Positions 6,540 to 13,494 of a stretch of 13,494 nucleotides of DNA are shown here, one piece after another. Source of the stretch: Armatimonadota bacterium (lineage in GTDB: Bacteria; Sysuimicrobiota; Sysuimicrobiia; Sysuimicrobiales; Humicultoraceae); the NCBI GenBank assembly GCA_016199305.1, contig JACQGZ010000135.1:1-13494 (forward strand). The letters are read 5' to 3'. The number at the start of each line of letters is the position of its first letter. The first letter of the stretch is position 1. Position numbers and translations under genes: made by a program. Under the pieces are notes generated by a model. The model made no database searches, was not told the DNA's origin, and was given only the letters and a program-made list of their open reading frames with translations.

Positions 6540-8957
6540 ATGCGGACGGAAGCGCAGGCGGTCATCATCGGCGGCGGTGTGGCCGGGTGCAGCATCGCCT
6601 ACCACCTCACCCTGATGGGGTGGCGGGAGATCGTGCTCCTGGAGAAGGGACAGCTCACAGGCGGCGCCACGTTCCACGCCGCCGGGCTGATCGGGCAGCT
6701 GCGCGGCTCGCACAACCTCACCCGCATGATCATGTACAGCGTCGAGCTGTACGCGCGGCTGCGGGAAGAGACCGGCCTCGATCCCGACTGGCGTGGGGTG
6801 GGCAGTCTCCGCCTGGCCGGCAGCCCCCGACGGATGGAGGAACTGCGCCGGCAGGCGGCGCTGGCCAAGGCGTACGGGCTGGAACTGGAACTGATCGGCC
6901 CGCGCGAGGCCGTCCGGCTGTTCCCGATCATGAGCGAGCGCGACCTGGTGGGGGCGGCCTACATCCCGGGAGACGGCCGTATCGATCCCAGCGGGCTCAC
7001 CTACGCGCTGGCGCACGCGGCGCGGAGCCGCGGCTGCGAGATCCAGACCCAGACCCCCGTCACGGACATCGTGGTGCGCGACGGGCGCGTGCAGGCGGTG
7101 GTGACCGATCGCGGCACGATCCGCACGCCGGTGGCGGTCTGCGCGGCCGGCATCTGGTCCTGGCAGATCGGGCGCATGGTCGGCGTAACGATCCCCATCA
7201 CCCCGGTGGAGCACCAGTACCTGGTCACCGTGCCCTTTGAGGGCGTCCCCCGCGACCTGCCGGTCATGCGCGACCCCGATCTGCTCGTCTACTTCCGTGA
7301 AGAGGTCGGCGGTCTGGTGGTGGGGGGCTACGAGCGCACCCCCGTCTCCTGGGGACTGGACGGCATCCCTCCCGACTTCAACCTCCGCCTGCTCCCGCCG
7401 AACTGGGAGCGGTTCGAGCCCCTGGCGCGGAATGCCGCCGTCCGTATCCCCGAGTTGAACCGGGCGGGCATCCGGAAGCTGATCAACGGTCCCGATGGAT
7501 TCACCGCCGACGGCGAGTTCCTTCTCGGCGAGGCGCCCGATGTGCGGGGGTTCTTCGTCGCCGGCGGCTCGCCGGGGATCGCCACCGGCGGCGGCGTGGG
7601 GAAGGTGCTGGCCGAGTGGATCATCGAAGGTCGGCCGAGCCTTGATCTCTGGCGCGCGGATGTGCGGCGCTTCGGCGTGCACTTCGGCGACCGCGCCTAC
7701 AGCGCGGCCCGGGCGCTGGAGGTTTACTCGCGGAACTACACGGTCCACTATCCGCTGGAGGAGTTCGAATCGGCCCGGCCGCTCCGCGTCAGTCCCCCCT
7801 ACTCCCGCCTCCAGTCCCTGGGGGCGGTCTTCGGCGAGAAGGGGGGATGGGAGCGCCCGAACTGGTTTGCCAGCAACGAACGGGAAGACCCGCCGGCGGG
7901 GCCCGAGGGCTGGATCCGCCACAACTGGTCGCCGGCGATCGCCGTCGAGCACGCGGCCGCGCGCGAAGCGGCCGGCCTCTTCGACTTCACCTCGTTCAGC
8001 AAATGCGAGGTGGAGGGACGCGGGGCGCTGGGGGCCCTGCAGTGGCTCACCGACAACGACCTGGACAAGCCGGTCGGCGCGGTGACCTACACGCAGATGC
8101 TCAACGCCCAGGGCGGCATCGAGTGCGATCTCACGGTGACGCGCCTGGGGCCGGAGCGGTTCTTCGTCGTCACCGGCAGCGCCTTCGGCGTGCACGACCT
8201 GGACTGGATCCGCCGGCACCTCCCTACGGACGGCTCGGTCGCGTTGCGTGAGGTCACGGCCGCCCTCGGCTGTGTCGGCCTGTGGGGACCGCGCGCGCGG
8301 GAGATCCTCCAGGAGGTGTCTGACGACGATCTGTCCAACGGGACCTTTCCCTACATGACCTATCGCGCGATTACCGTGGCCGGGGTCGCCGTGCGCGCCC
8401 TGCGCGTGACCTACGTCGGTGAACTCGGCTGGGAGCTCTACGTCCCCTTCGACGCGGGGCTGCGCGTCTGGGATGCGCTGTGGGAGGCCGGCCGGCCACG
8501 CGGCCTGCGGGCGGTCGGCTACCGGGCGGTCGACTCGCTCCGTCTGGAGAAGGGCTACCGCTACTGGAGCGCGGACATCACCCCCGAGTACACCCCCTAC
8601 GAAGCCGGCCTGGGCTTCTGCGTCAAGATCGACCGAAAGGATTTCCAGGGGCGCGAGGCGTTGCTGCGCCAGCGCGCCGAGGGGCTGACGCGGAAACTCT
8701 GCTGCCTGGTGCTGGCGGACCCGGCCGCCCACCCGCTGGGCAACGAGCCTGTCCTTGCGGATGGGCGTGTGGTCTCGCGCGTGACGAGTGGGGGCTACGG
8801 CTTCACGGTTCGCGAGAGCATCGCCTACGCCTATCTGCCGGTGCCTTTGGGAGAGGCGGGAACGGTGCTGGCGGTGGAGGTGGACGGCCGCGTGCTGGCC
8901 GCGACCGTGCAACGCGAGCCGCGGTTTGATCCGACGAACAGCCGGATCAGGTCGTAG
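6540..8957 (+). CDS. FAD-dependent dimethylglycine/sarcosine-dehydrogenase-type oxidoreductase with GcvT half
   Basis: This 805-residue two-part enzyme has an N-terminal DAO-type FAD domain (about 1-365), an FAO_M linker (about 370-430, ending GWERPNWF at 436-443), a GCV_T folate domain (about 460-700) and a GCV_T C-terminal domain (about 705-795). The Rossmann motif is IIGGGVAGCS (9-18). His46 in ATFHAAG matches the histidine that binds FAD covalently in dimethylglycine and sarcosine dehydrogenases. EHQY (224-227) is the usual active-site region. The folate half has GGIECDL (525-531) and YVGELGWELYVP (625-636). Such enzymes oxidise an N-methyl group and pass the C1 unit to THF as 5,10-methylene-THF. 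Oddities: canonical STWHAAG reads ATFHAAG here, and the loop before GGGVGK is two residues shorter than in the paralogue at 12396. The metallophosphoesterase gene follows after 4 nt. The substrate is inferred. Confidence 0.9.
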   Translation: MRTEAQAVIIGGGVAGCSIAYHLTLMGWREIVLLEKGQLTGGATFHAAGLIGQLRGSHNLTRMIMYSVELYARLREETGLDPDWRGVGSLRLAGSPRRMEELRRQAALAKAYGLELELIGPREAVRLFPIMSERDLVGAAYIPGDGRIDPSGLTYALAHAARSRGCEIQTQTPVTDIVVRDGRVQAVVTDRGTIRTPVAVCAAGIWSWQIGRMVGVTIPITPVEHQYLVTVPFEGVPRDLPVMRDPDLLVYFREEVGGLVVGGYERTPVSWGLDGIPPDFNLRLLPPNWERFEPLARNAAVRIPELNRAGIRKLINGPDGFTADGEFLLGEAPDVRGFFVAGGSPGIATGGGVGKVLAEWIIEGRPSLDLWRADVRRFGVHFGDRAYSAARALEVYSRNYTVHYPLEEFESARPLRVSPPYSRLQSLGAVFGEKGGWERPNWFASNEREDPPAGPEGWIRHNWSPAIAVEHAAAREAAGLFDFTSFSKCEVEGRGALGALQWLTDNDLDKPVGAVTYTQMLNAQGGIECDLTVTRLGPERFFVVTGSAFGVHDLDWIRRHLPTDGSVALREVTAALGCVGLWGPRAREILQEVSDDDLSNGTFPYMTYRAITVAGVAVRALRVTYVGELGWELYVPFDAGLRVWDALWEAGRPRGLRAVGYRAVDSLRLEKGYRYWSADITPEYTPYEAGLGFCVKIDRKDFQGREALLRQRAEGLTRKLCCLVLADPAAHPLGNEPVLADGRVVSRVTSGGYGFTVRESIAYAYLPVPLGEAGTVLAVEVDGRVLAATVQREPRFDPTNSRIRS

Positions 8958-8961
8958 GCCG

Positions 8962-9900
8962 ATGGCCAGGCTCTTCTTCGCCACCGATATTCACGGCTCC
9001 GAGGTCTGCTGGCGCAAGTTCCTGAATGCCGGCGCGTTCTACGGCGCCGGCGTCCTCGTCCTCGGGGGCGACATGACGGGCAAGGCCCTCGTCCCGCTGG
9101 TGCAGGAGGGCGGCCGGGTGGAGGCCGAGCTGGCGGGGCATCGCTATCTGCTGGAGACCGAGGACGCCGTCCGGGAGATGGAAGGGCGCATCGCCGCGCG
9201 CGGCTTTTACTCCGTCCGGGTCAACCGCAGTGAGGTCGCCGACCTGCAGGCCGATCCGGGCAAAGTGGACGCGCTCTTCTGGGAGTGCATGCGCGCCACC
9301 CTGGAGCGCTGGCTGGTCCTGGCCGAAGAGAAGCTGCGCGGGCGGGGCATCCGTTGCTACCTCTGCCCGGGCAACGACGACCGCTTCGAGGTGGATGAGA
9401 TCATCCGGCAGTCTGTGGTCGTCGAGCTCGCGGAGGGCCGCGTCGCGGACGTAGACGGGGTGGAGATGATCTCCACGGGATGGTCCAACCCCACCCCCTG
9501 GCAGACGCATCGGGAGTGCAGTGAGGAGGAGATGGGCGCCCGGATCGAGCAGATGACCGGCCTCCTGCGCGACCCCGGGCGGGCCATCTTCAACCTGCAC
9601 TGCCCGCCCTACGGATCGAAGCTGGACGAGGCGCCGGCGCTGGACGAGGCGCTCCGGCCGCTCTATGGGGGGCAGGCGGTGCGGCCGGTGGGATCGACGG
9701 CGGTGCGGGATGCCATCCTCCGCCACCAGCCCGTCCTCTCCCTCCACGGCCACATCCATGAGTCCAAAGGCGTGGCCCGGCTGGGCAGGACCCTGGCCCT
9801 GAACCCTGGTAGTTCCTACGAAGCGGGAGTGCTGCACGGCGCCCTGGTCGAGATCGACGCCCAACGGGGCGTGCGTTCCTACATGCTGGTCACGGGCTGA
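8962..9900 (+). CDS. Metallophosphoesterase, conserved family of unknown substrate
   Basis: This 312-residue calcineurin-like phosphoesterase has these metal-site motifs in order: DIHGSE (9-14), GGDMTGK (35-41), GNDD (137-140), HCPPYGSK (213-220) and HGHIHES (262-268). The third motif is usually GNHD, and here histidine is replaced by aspartate. GWSNPTPW (173-180), LDEAP (221-225) and a closing NPGSSYEAG are also distinctive. I take these as marks of a conserved subfamily with no function that I know. The ATG at 8962 gives an N-terminus that starts directly with the first metal-binding strand. A longer frame open from 8788 lies inside the flavoprotein gene and is not needed. Only 4 nt separate it from the flavoprotein stop, and the permease start follows 16 nt after its own stop, so the three genes are surely co-transcribed. 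It may hydrolyse a phosphorylated osmolyte or a nucleotide; this is a guess. Confidence 0.86.
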   Translation: MARLFFATDIHGSEVCWRKFLNAGAFYGAGVLVLGGDMTGKALVPLVQEGGRVEAELAGHRYLLETEDAVREMEGRIAARGFYSVRVNRSEVADLQADPGKVDALFWECMRATLERWLVLAEEKLRGRGIRCYLCPGNDDRFEVDEIIRQSVVVELAEGRVADVDGVEMISTGWSNPTPWQTHRECSEEEMGARIEQMTGLLRDPGRAIFNLHCPPYGSKLDEAPALDEALRPLYGGQAVRPVGSTAVRDAILRHQPVLSLHGHIHESKGVARLGRTLALNPGSSYEAGVLHGALVEIDAQRGVRSYMLVTG

Positions 9901-9902
9901 GG

Positions 9903-9908
9903 AGGAGG
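9903..9908 (+). promoter_or_regulatory. Ribosome binding site fixing the permease start
   Basis: AGGAGG lies 8 nt before the ATG at 9917. An earlier in-frame GTG at 9908 falls within this site, so 9917 is the better start; an ATG at 9920 is also possible. This is the strongest Shine-Dalgarno sequence seen in the window. Confidence 0.7.
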
Positions 9909-9916
9909 TGGTACCA

Positions 9917-11545
9917 ATGATGGGTGAGACGGCAGGTCATTTTGTGCGGAAGGCGACGGGGCTGGTGCGAGCGTGGTCCGCCTTCGACGCCTTCGTCTAC
10001 GCCTTCTTTTCCGTTAATCTGGTCACCCTGGGCATGTACATCATGTCCTTTGCCCCCTTCGTCCCGAAGGGGCACCTGTTGCCGGCCGCGGTGATCACGG
10101 GGATCCTGGTCACGTTCCTGGTCGTGGTCTACGCGGCCCTCATCGCCACCATGCCGCGGGCGGGTGGCGACTACGTCTGGCAGAGCCGCATCCTCGGCGG
10201 CGGCATCGCCTTCGTCCTGGCGGTCACAGGGTGGTGGTTCATCCTCTGGCACTGGGTGCCGATCTACGGGAACGTCCTCTCCATTCAGTTCTTCGGTCCC
10301 ATTCTGGCGACGCTCGGCCGCGCCGGCGCCGCCCAGTGGTTCGGCAGCCCCAATGGCATCTTTCTGAGTTCGATGATCCTGCTGGTCTTCGTCACCTACT
10401 ACATCGCGGTGGGGATGGAGCGGTACGCCAGGATCCAGAAGTTCTGCTTCTGGGGCGGGCTGGCGGGGCTGGCCATCGTCCTCTTGCTCCTCCTGGTAAG
10501 CGGGCAGGGGCAGTTCCAGGGCGCCTTCAACCGCGAGGCGGCCGCACTCTTCGGGGCATCCGGGGACGTCTACACCCAAACGCTTGAGGCCTCCCGCAAG
10601 TACGGCTACGCGCCGCCGTCGTTTGGCTCGATGCCACTGGGGCCGAGCGTCCTGCTCATCCCCATGCTGGTCTTCTACCTCCTCTGGCCAAACTGGGGCG
10701 CCACGCTCTACGGGGAGGTCCGGGGGGCGGGCGACTACCGGCGGGTGTTCTCCGGGATGTTCTGGGGGCTGTGGGTGACGGTGGGGCTTTCGGTGGTCTT
10801 CTTCCTGCTCGTGGCCAAGACCATGGGGTGGGAGTTCTATCTCGCCGCGAACTCCAACTACTGGGCCACCATCTACGACCCGAAGAACGCCCCGACCCTG
10901 GCCGTGCCGCTCTGGCCCTATCCGGCGCTGCTCGCCGGCTGGCTCGTCAACAGCCGGGCGGTGCAGCTGATCATCCTGCTGTTGATGAGCCTGTGGTTCT
11001 GGGGTTGGTCGGGGACAGTCTTCCTCTCCTCCACGCGGGTCATCTTCGCGGCGGCGTTCGACCGGGTGCTGCCGGAATGGGCCGCCAGCGTCTCCCCGCG
11101 GAGCCACGTCCCCACGGGGGCGCTGGTGCTGATGCTCGTCCCGGCGGTGGTCGTCAGCGCGCTCTACGCCTACCGCCCGGGCTTTGCCACCCTCACGCTC
11201 GATGCCACCCTCGTCATCGCCATCACCTACCTGGGCAGCGTGGTGGCCGCAACCGTCCTGCCGTGGCGCCGGCCCGGTCTCTACCAGGGTTCCCCGGTGG
11301 CGCGGCTGACGGTTGGCGGCGTGCCGCTGATCACGGTGGCCGGTGTGATCACCATTGCGTTTCTCCTGTTCAACCTCTGGAAGTGGGCGACGGACCTGAC
11401 CTACGGCGTGAACAACAAGCAGTCGGCCATTTACATGCTCGTCCTCTACGGGCTGGCGCTGGCCATCTACATCATCGCCAAGGTGGTCCGGGCGCGCCAG
11501 GGGATCGATCTGGCGCGGATCCATTCAGAGATCCCGGTAGAGTAG
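9917..11545 (+). CDS. APC-superfamily amino acid/polyamine-type permease
   Basis: This 542-residue inner-membrane protein has about twelve hydrophobic helices. APC features are MPRAGGDYVWQSRILG (79-94, the conserved stretch after TM2) and SSTRVIFAAAFDRVLPEW (371-388, the TM8-9 linker). Two long polar loops stand out: about residues 196-240, and about 301-335 with several aromatic residues and an Asn-rich stretch. The family normally takes up amino acids, polyamines or related amines. Encoded straight after a dimethylglycine/sarcosine-dehydrogenase-like enzyme and a phosphoesterase, it is a good candidate importer for the methylated amine that feeds the operon (inference from context). It is the last gene of the operon; its TAG is followed by a short convergent gap. 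Confidence 0.88.
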   Translation: MMGETAGHFVRKATGLVRAWSAFDAFVYAFFSVNLVTLGMYIMSFAPFVPKGHLLPAAVITGILVTFLVVVYAALIATMPRAGGDYVWQSRILGGGIAFVLAVTGWWFILWHWVPIYGNVLSIQFFGPILATLGRAGAAQWFGSPNGIFLSSMILLVFVTYYIAVGMERYARIQKFCFWGGLAGLAIVLLLLLVSGQGQFQGAFNREAAALFGASGDVYTQTLEASRKYGYAPPSFGSMPLGPSVLLIPMLVFYLLWPNWGATLYGEVRGAGDYRRVFSGMFWGLWVTVGLSVVFFLLVAKTMGWEFYLAANSNYWATIYDPKNAPTLAVPLWPYPALLAGWLVNSRAVQLIILLLMSLWFWGWSGTVFLSSTRVIFAAAFDRVLPEWAASVSPRSHVPTGALVLMLVPAVVVSALYAYRPGFATLTLDATLVIAITYLGSVVAATVLPWRRPGLYQGSPVARLTVGGVPLITVAGVITIAFLLFNLWKWATDLTYGVNNKQSAIYMLVLYGLALAIYIIAKVVRARQGIDLARIHSEIPVE

Positions 11546-11586
11546 CCCGGGGCGCAAAGGTACCGTTGGAGGGTGGTCCCACCTGA
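11546..11586. other. Short convergent intergenic gap
   Basis: These 41 nt separate the stops of the permease and the nucleotidyltransferase-like gene. They contain the short inverted repeat GGTGG-TC-CCACC (11572-11583), too small and without a T-run to be called a terminator. Nothing else is recognised. Confidence 0.4.
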
Positions 11587-12339
11587 TCAGGCGGGGCCGC
11601 CCTCCTCTGGTACTTCGTACCAGCGCACGCGGTCGCCGATCCGTGCGCGGAGCCGCCAGGCCAGGGTCTTGGGATGGGCTTCGATGGCCTGCCACACCTC
11701 GTCCAGCCTGGTGCGGGCCGGTTCGGCCGGCAGCGCCAGGTGCGCCAGGGCCGCCAGCACCCGCGGGGTGTTGAGTTGCAGGGTTCGGTAGAGGCCCCAG
11801 TCCTGGGCCGCCAGGCCGGCGATGTAGCCCCGGTTGATCGTGTCCGCATCACCGTCGGCCGTGGGATGGTCCGCCAGCAGGGCGAGGATGTCCACGAGAT
11901 CCTTCTGGTTGATTTCGACGATCTGCATTTTCGTGAGCAGGAGATCGGCCGGAGCCAGGCAGACATCCGCTGCGTGCAGGCGCCCTCGCAGGTCGATGAG
12001 ATGGCACATCCGGATCTGATCCAGGAAGACGTCGATCTCCCGCTGGTGGTAGGCGTCCCAGAAACGCAGTCGCCGGTGGCCCTGCAGCGTATTGAACGGG
12101 AGGTCGGGCGCATACCCCGCGTCTTCCAGGAGCCGCTGCACGGTCTGGCGGTGCGCCGCGAGGCTGACGAAGTCCAGATCCCGGTAGTCCCGGCGCAGCG
12201 GACCTTCCCGGGCGCTGGGCGAATGGAAATAGACGCCCAGGCCCCCGGTCAGGTTCAGCAGGGTGCCGGCCCGCTGCGCGGCGGTGGTGAGGCGTCGCGC
12301 TTCCGCGATGATGTCCTGGAGGGTCGGGGGCTCGTTCAC
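11587..12339 (-). CDS. Nucleotidyltransferase-fold protein of unknown function
   Basis: This 250-residue protein fits the nucleotidyltransferase superfamily. TGGLGVYFHS (31-40) is the glycine-rich loop, RDYRDLDFVS (50-59) holds the paired acidic residues at D54 and D56, and EIDVFLD (101-107) would supply the third carboxylate. LLLTKMQIVEINQKDLVDI (133-151) and the C-terminal WRLRARIGDRVRWYEVPEE (228-246) look like conserved family blocks. The layout recalls AbiEii/MNT-like nucleotidyltransferases, but no antitoxin-like partner gene is seen beside it, and it is not enough to call a toxin. The start at 12339 is GTG with no Shine-Dalgarno sequence, so translation may be leaderless or the true start may be slightly internal. 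It is transcribed opposite to both flanking flavoprotein-related genes and breaks up the metabolic cluster. Its function is unknown. Confidence 0.75.
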   Translation of the reverse strand: MNEPPTLQDIIAEARRLTTAAQRAGTLLNLTGGLGVYFHSPSAREGPLRRDYRDLDFVSLAAHRQTVQRLLEDAGYAPDLPFNTLQGHRRLRFWDAYHQREIDVFLDQIRMCHLIDLRGRLHAADVCLAPADLLLTKMQIVEINQKDLVDILALLADHPTADGDADTINRGYIAGLAAQDWGLYRTLQLNTPRVLAALAHLALPAEPARTRLDEVWQAIEAHPKTLAWRLRARIGDRVRWYEVPEEGGPA

Positions 12340-12395
12340 GGCCGGCTAATGCGTATTCACCGTTTACCTCGGGACCGCCTTCGGGAGGCGCAGGC
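12340..12395. promoter_or_regulatory. Short divergent promoter gap
   Basis: These 56 nt separate the divergent starts of the nucleotidyltransferase-like gene and the second flavoprotein. The stretch 12346-12366 is the most AT-rich part and may hold promoter elements for both sides, but no clear -35/-10 pair is visible. GGGAGG (12383-12388) is the ribosome binding site of the flavoprotein gene, 7 nt before its ATG. Confidence 0.45.
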
Positions 12396-13494
12396 ATGAA
12401 GTCAGACGCGCAGGCCGTCATCATCGGCGGGGGGATCGTCGGCTGCAGCATCGCCTACCACCTCTCGTTGATGGGCTGGCGGGACGTCGTGCTCCTGGAG
12501 AGCGCCGATCTCACCAGCGGATCGACGTGGCACGCCGCCGGGTTGGTCGGGCAGCTGCGCGGCTCGCTCAGCCTGACCCGGATCATGATGTTCAGCGCCG
12601 AGCTGTACGCCCGGCTCGGGGCGGACACCGGTCACGAGCCGGAATGGCGGCCGGTCGGCAGTCTCCGCCTGGCCTCGTCGCCCCGGCGGATGGAGGAGAA
12701 CCTCCGTCAGGCGGCGATGGCCCGAACCTTCGGCCTGCCGGTGGAGGTGCTCAGCCCCCGCGAAGCCGTGGCGCGCTTTCCGCTGATGAGTGACCGGGAC
12801 GTGGTGGGCGCCGTCTATATGCCCACGGACGGGCGCGTCGACGGGAGCGGCGTGACCTTCGCGCTGGCGCGCGGCGCCCGCGACCGGGGCGTGGAGATCC
12901 AGACCCAGACGCCGGTCACCGAGATTCGGCTGAAGAACGGGCGTGTCGACGCGGTGGTGACCGGGCGCGGCACGATCCGGACGCCGGTGGTCGTCAACGC
13001 GGCCGGCATCTGGGCCGACCAGATCGGGCGGATGGTCGGCGTCCGCGTCCCCATCATCCCCATGCAGCACCAGTACCTCCTCACCAAACCCATCGAGGGG
13101 ACCCACCGCGACCTGCCGGTGCTGCGCGACCCCGACCTGCGGGTCTACTGCCGCGAGGAGGTCAAGGGGCTGATCATCGGCGGGTTCGAGGCCGAACCCG
13201 AGCCGTGGGCGGTGGAGGCGGTGCCGTCCGACTTCCACCACCGCCTGCTGCCGGCCAACTGGCCGGTCTTCGAGGCGGTGGCCGTCAACGCCGCCAGACG
13301 GCTGCCGGCCTTCGAGGTCGCGGAGATCGTGAAGATTATCAACGGCCCGGAGGCGTTCACGCCCGACGGCGAGTTCATCATGGGCGAAGCCCCCGAGGTG
13401 CGTGGCTTCTTCGTCGCCGCCGGGTTCTGCGCGTATGGGATCGCCGCGGCCGGGGGCGTCGGCAAGGTCCTGGCGGAGTGGATCGTCGAGGGCC
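12396..13494 (+). CDS. FAD-dependent dimethylglycine/sarcosine-dehydrogenase-type oxidoreductase, second copy, 3'-truncated
   Basis: The frame is open from an ATG at 12396, with a good ribosome binding site, to the right edge: 366 complete codons. It is a paralogue of the enzyme at 6540, with about 70% identity by eye over the first 60 residues and collinear throughout. The visible part is the FAD domain: IIGGGIVGCS (9-18), the canonical STWHAAG with His46 as the expected covalent FAD site, QHQY near residue 225, NGPEAFTPDGEF, and AGGVGKVLAEWIVEG at the edge. Compared with the first copy it has Trp rather than Phe before the flavin histidine, and a two-residue longer loop (GFCAYGI). A GcvT half should follow beyond the window if the architecture is the same. 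It probably acts on a different N-methyl substrate, or a successive step, for example dimethylglycine versus sarcosine (inference). Confidence 0.9.
   Translation, partial: MKSDAQAVIIGGGIVGCSIAYHLSLMGWRDVVLLESADLTSGSTWHAAGLVGQLRGSLSLTRIMMFSAELYARLGADTGHEPEWRPVGSLRLASSPRRMEENLRQAAMARTFGLPVEVLSPREAVARFPLMSDRDVVGAVYMPTDGRVDGSGVTFALARGARDRGVEIQTQTPVTEIRLKNGRVDAVVTGRGTIRTPVVVNAAGIWADQIGRMVGVRVPIIPMQHQYLLTKPIEGTHRDLPVLRDPDLRVYCREEVKGLIIGGFEAEPEPWAVEAVPSDFHHRLLPANWPVFEAVAVNAARRLPAFEVAEIVKIINGPEAFTPDGEFIMGEAPEVRGFFVAAGFCAYGIAAAGGVGKVLAEWIVEG

Noticed and set aside
6426..8984. Open frame of 852 codons on the minus strand
   Set aside because: It is fully antisense to the flavoprotein gene, is rich in Arg, His, Pro and Asp with no domain, and arises from the GC-rich codon pattern of the real gene.
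9904..9916. GGTGGTACC resembling a T-box core
   Set aside because: It is part of the Shine-Dalgarno spacer between two genes of one operon; there is no stem I, specifier loop or terminator around it.
9890..11524. Open frame of 544 codons on the minus strand
   Set aside because: It is the mirror of the permease gene: very hydrophilic with repetitive low-complexity composition, while the plus strand gives a clean APC permease.
11572..11583. GGTGG-TC-CCACC as a bidirectional terminator
   Set aside because: The stem is only 4-5 bp with a minimal loop and has no T-run on either side.
12402..13241. Open frame of 279 codons on the minus strand
   Set aside because: It is antisense to the second flavoprotein gene, whose plus-strand frame is clearly homologous to the copy at 6540.

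Overview
The window is GC-rich bacterial DNA (about 70% G+C by eye) and is almost fully coding. It holds nine protein-coding genes, two of them cut by the window edges, and one sizeable intergenic region. The two-subunit form of the glycine cleavage P-protein, a MetF protein with a MetV-type cysteine-rich tail, and the codon use would fit an uncultivated GC-rich lineage such as Armatimonadota, Sysuimicrobiota (CSP1-3), Chloroflexota or Rokubacteria. That placement is a guess. There is no rRNA, tRNA, CRISPR array, insertion sequence or phage gene.

Layout from left to right. (1) At 1-1152 on the plus strand is the 3' part of gcvPB, the PLP-binding subunit of glycine dehydrogenase. (2) A compact minus-strand operon runs from 6088 down to 1153. 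In transcription order it encodes a DmdA-like member of the GcvT family, a choline-kinase-like phosphotransferase, an MFS transporter and a MetF-MetV fusion. Spacings are +48, -8 and +6 nt. Its last gene ends base-to-base against gcvPB. (3) A 451-nt divergent region (6089-6539) contains a convincing minus-strand intrinsic terminator lying inside what would be the leader of that operon. (4) A plus-strand operon follows at 6540-11545: an 805-residue dimethylglycine/sarcosine-dehydrogenase-type flavoprotein with a folate-binding GcvT half, a metallophosphoesterase and an APC-type permease. (5) On the minus strand at 11587-12339 is a nucleotidyltransferase-fold protein of unknown role. (6) From 12396 a second paralogue of the flavoprotein begins and runs off the right edge.

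How the genes may work together (inference): almost every enzyme here moves one-carbon units onto or along tetrahydrofolate. The flavoproteins would demethylate N-methyl amines to 5,10-methylene-THF. The DmdA-like protein would move a methyl group from a sulfonium or other methylated compound to give 5-methyl-THF. The MetF-MetV protein would connect 5-methyl-THF with 5,10-methylene-THF. The glycine cleavage system would take the glycine left after demethylation. Two transporters, a choline-kinase-like enzyme and a phosphoesterase suggest uptake and processing of methylated osmolytes or amino alcohols such as choline, betaine, dimethylglycine or DMSP-like compounds. The actual substrates cannot be read from the sequence.
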